DNA of 53,939 nt. Origin: Kineosporia sp. A_224 (GTDB taxonomy: Bacteria > Actinomycetota > Actinomycetes > Actinomycetales > Kineosporiaceae). Below are positions 50,132 to 53,939 of the stretch, in pieces. The number at the start of each line of letters is the position of its first letter. The stretch's first letter is position 1. The notes below the pieces were generated by a model. That model was given only the letters and a program-made list of their open reading frames with translations, did no database searches and was not told the DNA's origin. The DNA lies in the NCBI RefSeq assembly GCF_002198655.1, contig NZ_MWLN01000113.1, forward strand, positions 1 to 53,939. Reading direction: 5' to 3'. A program made the position numbers and the translations under genes.

Positions 50132-51021
50132 AGCCCCGCCGCACCATGAACGCTGGCCGCCGCTGGGCCTACGGCGGAGCCGCCCTCGGCGTCAGCTTGT
50201 CCGTCGCCGCGAACGTCGAGCACGTCCTCGTGCAAGGCAACGACACCGCGCCAGGCGCAGTCGTCTCCGCAGCGGCTTGCCCGGTGATCCTCCTCGTGGC
50301 GCTCGAGGTCATCGCCCGCACCCGCTGGCCCGACGGGCTGCGCTGGGTGCTGCTGCGTTGGCTCGCCCTGCCGACGGTCGCCGTCGTCGCTGCATCCATC
50401 AGCTACCTGCACATGCGCAGCCTCCTGCTGGTCTACGGCGAGTCGACCTGGGCGGCCACCGTCGGACCGCTCGCGGTCGACGGGCTGATGGCCGTGGCAG
50501 TCGGTGCTCTCCTCGTCCCGTTCGACGACCCGTCCCAACAGCCCAGTAGCCGCGTGGAGCCTTCGATGGCGGCGCCTACGTCTCCGGCAATCGCTGGCTC
50601 GGTGACCACGGCGGACGATGACAGCGGTACGTCGATCGCGGCCGCGCTGTCGAGGGTGGCCCGTCCCCGTCCTGGGCTGCAGCACCAGGCCGCGTCGCGG
50701 CGCACGCCACGACCGCCGTCCGGCGGGGTCGAGGCCGCCCGCAGCGGGCTGCTCGAAGCGTTGGCGGCTGGCCCGGCCCGCCAGGCGGACCTCGTGCGCG
50801 CCACCGGACTCCCGCGTCGCACCGTCCGTGACCATTTGGCCGTGCTCGTCGGTGCCGGGGACGTCGTCCGGTCCGGACAGGTCTTCACCCGGCCGACGTC
50901 GATGGTCGACACGGCGGAGGCCCCCAGCGTGTCGGAACAGAGGCGGGAGTCGGCGGGGGAGCCCGACGACGTCGACATGGCCGATGGTGAGCTCGAGACC
51001 GCCACGGCAGGTGTGCGATGA
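50128..51021 (+). CDS. SpdB/DUF2637-like membrane protein with winged helix
   Basis: 297 residues from a GTG. About four transmembrane segments (about 16-36, 45-65, 73-92, 108-128), with the DUF2637 pattern GVSLSVAANVEHVL, followed by a linker and a C-terminal winged-helix domain (about 208-262, LEALAAGPARQADLVRATGL and RRTVRDHLAVLVGAGDVV). DUF2637/SpdB proteins belong to the intramycelial spread functions of Streptomyces plasmids. Coupled to prim-pol by ATGA. May link membrane and element replication or regulate spread. Confidence 0.75.
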   Translation: MKPRRTMNAGRRWAYGGAALGVSLSVAANVEHVLVQGNDTAPGAVVSAAACPVILLVALEVIARTRWPDGLRWVLLRWLALPTVAVVAASISYLHMRSLLLVYGESTWAATVGPLAVDGLMAVAVGALLVPFDDPSQQPSSRVEPSMAAPTSPAIAGSVTTADDDSGTSIAAALSRVARPRPGLQHQAASRRTPRPPSGGVEAARSGLLEALAAGPARQADLVRATGLPRRTVRDHLAVLVGAGDVVRSGQVFTRPTSMVDTAEAPSVSEQRRESAGEPDDVDMADGELETATAGVR

Positions 51022-51884
51022 ACGACCTCGAGCGTGCGGCTCACGAGTACGCAGACCGTGGCTGGTCAGTGTTCTGCTGCAAGCCGGGGGAGAAGGTCCC
51101 CGACACCGTGCACGGCTTCAAGGACGCCACGACGGACCATGACCAGATCCGACGCTGGTGGACCGACCGCCCGGACCGGAACGTTGCCATCGCCACCGGC
51201 GCCGCGAGCATCGACGTCCTGGACATCGACGTCCGCCCCGGCCGTACCGGCTACACCGCGTTCCACCGGCTCAGTGCCGCAGGGCTCCTCGCTGGCTACT
51301 CCCGCGTCGTCTCCACGCCTTCGGGCGGGATGCACGTCTACTTCAGAGGTAGCGGGCGCGCCGGCGGCAGTGTCCCGACAGCTCTGGTCGACTTCAAGGC
51401 CGAAGGCGGGTACGTCCTCGCGCCGCCGTCAGTCGTCGGCGGCCGCCCGTACACCGTCGAGGTCGACCTGCCCGGCCCACACGCCAACCTCGACTGGGAC
51501 GCAGCCAGGCAGCTTCTCGCGCCGCCGGCGCCAGCACCGGCGCCGACCGGCGCGCAGCCGCGGCGGACGCCGACCACCCCGCTCGGCATCGACCACCTGG
51601 TGCGTCACGTGCAACGCCAGGAGTCGGGTTCGCAGAACCGCAACCGCGCCCTGTTCTGGGCCGCTTGCCGGGCCTCCGAGGAAGGCCTCGACCTGCGTCC
51701 GCTCGCCGAGGCGGGCCTCGCCGTCGGGCTGACTGCGACCGAGGTCGGCCGCACGCTCGCCTCGGCGCAGCGCACCGTGGCGGGGACATCGGTTCCCGTC
51801 ATCGGAGGGATCTCGCCTCGAAGCGCCGACGGCAGACCACCTCCCACGCACGCGGCTGTCCGGAAGTCGTCGTCCCGTCGTTGA
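51018..51884 (+). CDS. Bifunctional DNA primase/polymerase (prim-pol)
   Basis: 288 residues. The N-terminal AEP/prim-pol domain (about 5-165) has WSVFCCKPGEKVP, the catalytic acidic pair in SIDVLDIDVRPG (DxD, about 65-70), STPSGGMHVYFRGSGRAGG with the nucleotide-binding His, and DFKAEGGYVLAPPS. The C-terminus (about 195-260) is a helical PriCT-like domain (NRNRALFWAACRASEEGLDL). Primes or copies the circular or single-stranded form. Paired with the Rep-like gene at the opposite end of the element. Confidence 0.9.
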   Translation: MNDLERAAHEYADRGWSVFCCKPGEKVPDTVHGFKDATTDHDQIRRWWTDRPDRNVAIATGAASIDVLDIDVRPGRTGYTAFHRLSAAGLLAGYSRVVSTPSGGMHVYFRGSGRAGGSVPTALVDFKAEGGYVLAPPSVVGGRPYTVEVDLPGPHANLDWDAARQLLAPPAPAPAPTGAQPRRTPTTPLGIDHLVRHVQRQESGSQNRNRALFWAACRASEEGLDLRPLAEAGLAVGLTATEVGRTLASAQRTVAGTSVPVIGGISPRSADGRPPPTHAAVRKSSSRR

Positions 51885-51968
51885 AACCTCGCCAGTGCAA
51901 CCCCTCTCACAGCTCTCCCCGAGTCGCTACTCCCGAGCGCTCCCCGGCCGCACAGAAGGGCACCTGCC

Positions 51969-52202
51969 ATGTCGAAGAACCAGCTCAGCCAGGAGGAGCT
52001 GCTCGCGCTCCCGGTCACGGTCGACATCGTCACCGCCGGTCGGGCGTTCGGGATCTCCCGGGACACGTCGTACGAGCTGCTGCGCCGCGGGGAGTTCCCG
52101 TGCCGCACCCTCAAGGTCGGGCGGCTGCGGCGGGTCCCGCGGGCAGAGATCCTCCGGGCGCTCGGCGTCGAGGAGAGCGCCATCACGCAGGCCTCGGCCT
52201 GA
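51969..52202 (+). CDS. xis: Excisionase-like helix-turn-helix protein (Xis)
   Basis: 77 residues. TVDIVTAGRAFGISRDTSYE, LLRRGEFPCRTLKVGRLRRV is an HTH_17/Xis-type fold. It lies 28 bp before the integrase gene, the usual xis-int order, so it is the best candidate for the recombination directionality factor. Ribosome binding site is weak. Confidence 0.8.
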   Translation: MSKNQLSQEELLALPVTVDIVTAGRAFGISRDTSYELLRRGEFPCRTLKVGRLRRVPRAEILRALGVEESAITQASA

Positions 52203-52230
52203 CGCACCGGAACCGCATCGAGGAGCGCGC

Positions 52231-53568
52231 GTGCCGAAGTCGTGGAGCGACGCCGTCAAGCAGTGCCACGAACACCCGCGCAAGGTCAACGGGCGCTGGT
52301 GCTCCTGCCGCAGCGGCGGATGGCGCTACCGGATGGGCCTGCCGGACCCGGTCACCGGGCTCGTCGGGAGGCCGACCTGGTCGGAGACCTTCCCGACCAA
52401 GGACGCCGCCGACCGCAACCAGCGTGCGGTCCGGCAGGCCATCTCCGACAACACCTACGTCCAGGACCGCGGCTACACCGTCGCGGAGTACCTCGAGCAG
52501 TGGCTCGAACTCAAGAAGACCCTGGGCCGCAAGCCCTCCACGGTTCAGGGCTACGAGGGCGTCATCCGCGTGCATCTCATCTCGAAGCTCGGCAGGCACC
52601 GGCTGCGCGACCTGCGCCCCGACCACGTGCAGGGCATGCTCGACCTGATCGCCCGCGAGCCTGCACGGTCCTGGGGCAAGCAGCACGTGACGCCCACTGC
52701 CGGCACGCTGGTGAATGTCAGGGCGGTGCTGCGGGCGGCGCTCAACGACGCGGTGCGACGCCAGCTCATCACGCGCAATGTCGCAACGCTGGTGGCGCTC
52801 CCTGCGGCGAAGCGACGCAAGCCCGTCGCCCTGACCGACGACCGGCTCCGGCTCTTCCTCGAAGAAGCAGCGGGGCACCCCTTCGAGCTGCTGTGGTTCG
52901 TCGTCTCCGTCTACGGCATGCGCCGCGGCGAGAGCTGCGGCCTGCGCTGGCGCGACGTCGACGAGACGCGACGCGTCATCGAGATCCGGCAGACCATCGT
53001 CGACGTCGAGGGCGCGCATGAGTGCGACACCTGCGGTGGCAGCCACCGTCGGATCCTCTTCGACACCCCGAAGTCGCTGGCCGGCGAGCGGATCTACCCG
53101 CTTGTCCCGGCCGTCGCCTCGGCACTGGCCGAGCAGCGACGGCGGCAGGACGCCCAACGCGAACTGCACGGCCGGGACTACCGAGACCACGACCTCGTTT
53201 TCGCGCTTCCGGACGGGTCACCCATCCGTCCCGACGCCGTCAGCAACCAGTTCCGCGCGGTAATCAAGCGCTCAGGAGCTGCGGAAGGGCTGGACCGGGT
53301 GCCGTCGCTCAAGGCGCTGCGCTCGACCGCCGTCACCAACCTCCACGAGGCCGGGACGCCGCTCGAGGTCATCAGTCGGGTCACCGGCCACTCCGGCGGC
53401 GAGGTCACGCGGACCCACTACCTGCACGTCTCCGCCGAGCGCACGCGCCTGGAGTTCGGGGCGCTGGCAGACCGCATCGGGCCCAAGTGGTCCGGACGTA
53501 GTGACCACCAAAGTGACCACCGGGCCTCTGAGGAGCCCGCCGAGGATGAGGGGGAAACCGTGAACTAG
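52231..53568 (+). CDS. int: Tyrosine site-specific integrase
   Basis: 445 residues from a GTG with GAGGAG upstream. AP2-like N-terminal arm-binding part (about 1-70, GGWRYRMGLPDPVTG), SAM-like core-binding domain (about 88-190, YTVAEYLEQWLE), then the catalytic domain: Arg in VYGMRRGESCGLRW (about 230), SLKALRSTAVTNL (about 360, Lys in place of the usual His of HxxR), GHSGGEVTRTHYLHV with the nucleophilic Tyr (about 396). A CDTCGGSH insertion is present near 270. The C-terminal SDHQSDH is encoded by the 20-bp arm-type repeat. Acts at the tRNA-Arg att sites. Confidence 0.95.
   Translation: MPKSWSDAVKQCHEHPRKVNGRWCSCRSGGWRYRMGLPDPVTGLVGRPTWSETFPTKDAADRNQRAVRQAISDNTYVQDRGYTVAEYLEQWLELKKTLGRKPSTVQGYEGVIRVHLISKLGRHRLRDLRPDHVQGMLDLIAREPARSWGKQHVTPTAGTLVNVRAVLRAALNDAVRRQLITRNVATLVALPAAKRRKPVALTDDRLRLFLEEAAGHPFELLWFVVSVYGMRRGESCGLRWRDVDETRRVIEIRQTIVDVEGAHECDTCGGSHRRILFDTPKSLAGERIYPLVPAVASALAEQRRRQDAQRELHGRDYRDHDLVFALPDGSPIRPDAVSNQFRAVIKRSGAAEGLDRVPSLKALRSTAVTNLHEAGTPLEVISRVTGHSGGEVTRTHYLHVSAERTRLEFGALADRIGPKWSGRSDHQSDHRASEEPAEDEGETVN
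53494..53523. repeat. 30-bp direct repeat, copy C (3' end of int)
   Basis: Carries the 20-bp GTGACCACCAAAGTGACCAC (53501-53520) plus flanks identical to 4484-4513. It lies inside the last codons of int and 72 bp before the right attachment repeat. Candidate arm-type integrase site. Confidence 0.85.
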
Positions 53569-53592
53569 TAGGTCAACGGCCTCTTGATCTTG

Positions 53593-53634
53593 TGCCCCCG
53601 AGAGGACTCGAACCTCCGACACACGGTTTAGGAA
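53593..53634. other. attR: 3' part of tRNA-Arg
   Basis: 42-bp perfect match to 4327-4368, covering the tRNA from its discriminator base to the anticodon loop. The tRNA remains complete on this side. The strand exchange must lie within this segment, most likely at the anticodon-loop end as in other tRNA-targeting elements. Confidence 0.88.
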
Positions 53635-53665
53635 ACCGATGCTCTATCCACTGAGCTACGAGGGC
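53593..53665 (-). tRNA. tRNA-Arg(CCT)
   Basis: 73-nt cloverleaf on the minus strand: acceptor GCCCTCG pairs with CGGGGGC (one T-G pair), D arm GCTC…GAGC, anticodon stem CGGTT/AACCG with loop TTCCTAA giving anticodon CCT (reads AGG), T arm with GTTCGAGTC, discriminator A. CCA is not encoded. It is the integration target of the element. Confidence 0.97.
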
Positions 53666-53821
53666 GCTGCTGCTCGGGGCAGGCTTGGTGAGCCGGCGGC
53701 CGGGCGGTGCGTCGGCGGGCCGGCGCGGTGCCAGGTTACCGGACCGGTCGGGGCGCTCGCCCGGGCGTGAGGGTTCGCTCGTTCGGGGGACGGCGGGCAC
53801 CCGGTGGCGGGAGGATCTCGC

Positions 53822-53939
53822 CGTGAGTGACGGTGTGGCGGTTCTCCGGGAGCGGTTGGGGCTCGTCGCGGCGCAGCGGGTCGCGGCGCGGCGGTCGTTG
53901 CGGCTGTGGCGCGGGCTGTACTGGGCGGCGGGGATCGGG
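53822..53939 (+). CDS. Chromosomal gene start, product unknown (partial)
   Basis: GTG at 53822 with GGGAGG about 8 nt upstream opens a frame (VSDGVAVLRERLGLVAAQRV…) that runs off the window. 39 residues, helical and Arg-rich, with no recognisable domain yet. Confidence 0.5.

Larger units (their letters stand above)
4327..53634. mobile_element. ~49 kb integrative and conjugative element in tRNA-Arg(CCT)
   Basis: Bounded by a 42-bp perfect direct repeat (4327-4368 and 53593-53634) that equals the 3' part of the tRNA-Arg gene. It carries int and an Xis-like gene beside the intact tRNA, a replication-type winged-helix gene with iterons, prim-pol, SpdB/DUF2637-like protein, mobC/relaxase, VirD4, VirB4 and further T4SS genes, plus a defence island and at least two insertion sequences. 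This gene set is complete enough on paper for excision, replication of the circle and conjugative transfer. Whether it still moves is not shown by the sequence. Confidence 0.9.

Overview
The window is high-GC DNA (roughly 70% in the backbone by eye) with frequent GTG starts, overlapping ATGA/GTGA gene junctions, an F420-type deazaflavin reductase and a leaderless-looking promoter. It is chromosomal DNA of an actinobacterium; the genus cannot be fixed from sequence alone.

Layout. Positions 1-3906 are ordinary chromosome, all on the minus strand: a partial DUF2231 membrane protein, a small secreted acidic repeat protein, an OmpR-type response regulator with its histidine kinase, a small membrane-anchored acidic protein and a deazaflavin-dependent nitroreductase-family protein. 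Two near-identical palindromes sit about 90-105 bp upstream of the first two genes and look like a shared operator for the neighbouring two-component system. At the far right is an intact tRNA-Arg(CCT) gene (53593-53665, minus strand) and the start of another chromosomal gene.

Between them, 4327-53634 is a ~49.3 kb integrative and conjugative element (ICE) in the 3' part of tRNA-Arg. It is bounded by a 42-bp direct repeat of the tRNA 3' half and has a tyrosine integrase and Xis-like gene next to the tRNA. Left to right it holds: (a) a winged-helix replication-type gene with iteron-like CCGCA-N4-TGCGG repeats inside its own reading frame; (b) an IS1380-type insertion; (c) a 16-kb defence island at 8.3-24.8 kb with lower GC, containing a Cas4/RecB-like nuclease, an unknown protein and an SF1 helicase as one overlapping operon, a convergent UvrD-RecB-type helicase-nuclease, a type III restriction-modification pair (mod/res), a 1.36-kb insertion sequence, and a Gabija-like pair (OLD-type ATPase/Toprim nuclease plus UvrD-like helicase) preceded by a small directly abutting gene; (d) a lipoprotein, a zone of frameshifted remnants and accessory/regulatory genes (25.4-31.9 kb); (e) a probable oriT with two hairpins, then mobC and relaxase; (f) a serine beta-lactamase-fold protein and a DUF4913/HTH regulatory operon; (g) a type IV secretion operon (pilin-like, TcpC-like, VirB6-like, SCO6880-like, VirB4-like, VirD4-like, VirB1-like) followed by an AT-richer 825-residue polytopic membrane protein; (h) a right-end maintenance module (regulators, SpdB/DUF2637-like protein, prim-pol, Xis, Int).

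How it fits together. Int/Xis act on the tRNA att sites. Rep and prim-pol probably support replication of the excised circle. MobC, relaxase, VirD4 and the T4SS move it, and the defence island is the main cargo. A 20-bp repeat occurs in the int 3' end, inside the left end, and a third time outside the left end, pointing to arm-type Int sites and to a relic of a second, older element at the same tRNA. The least explained part is the 8.3-15.0 kb nuclease / unknown / split-helicase / UvrD-RecB cluster next to the type III RM genes.
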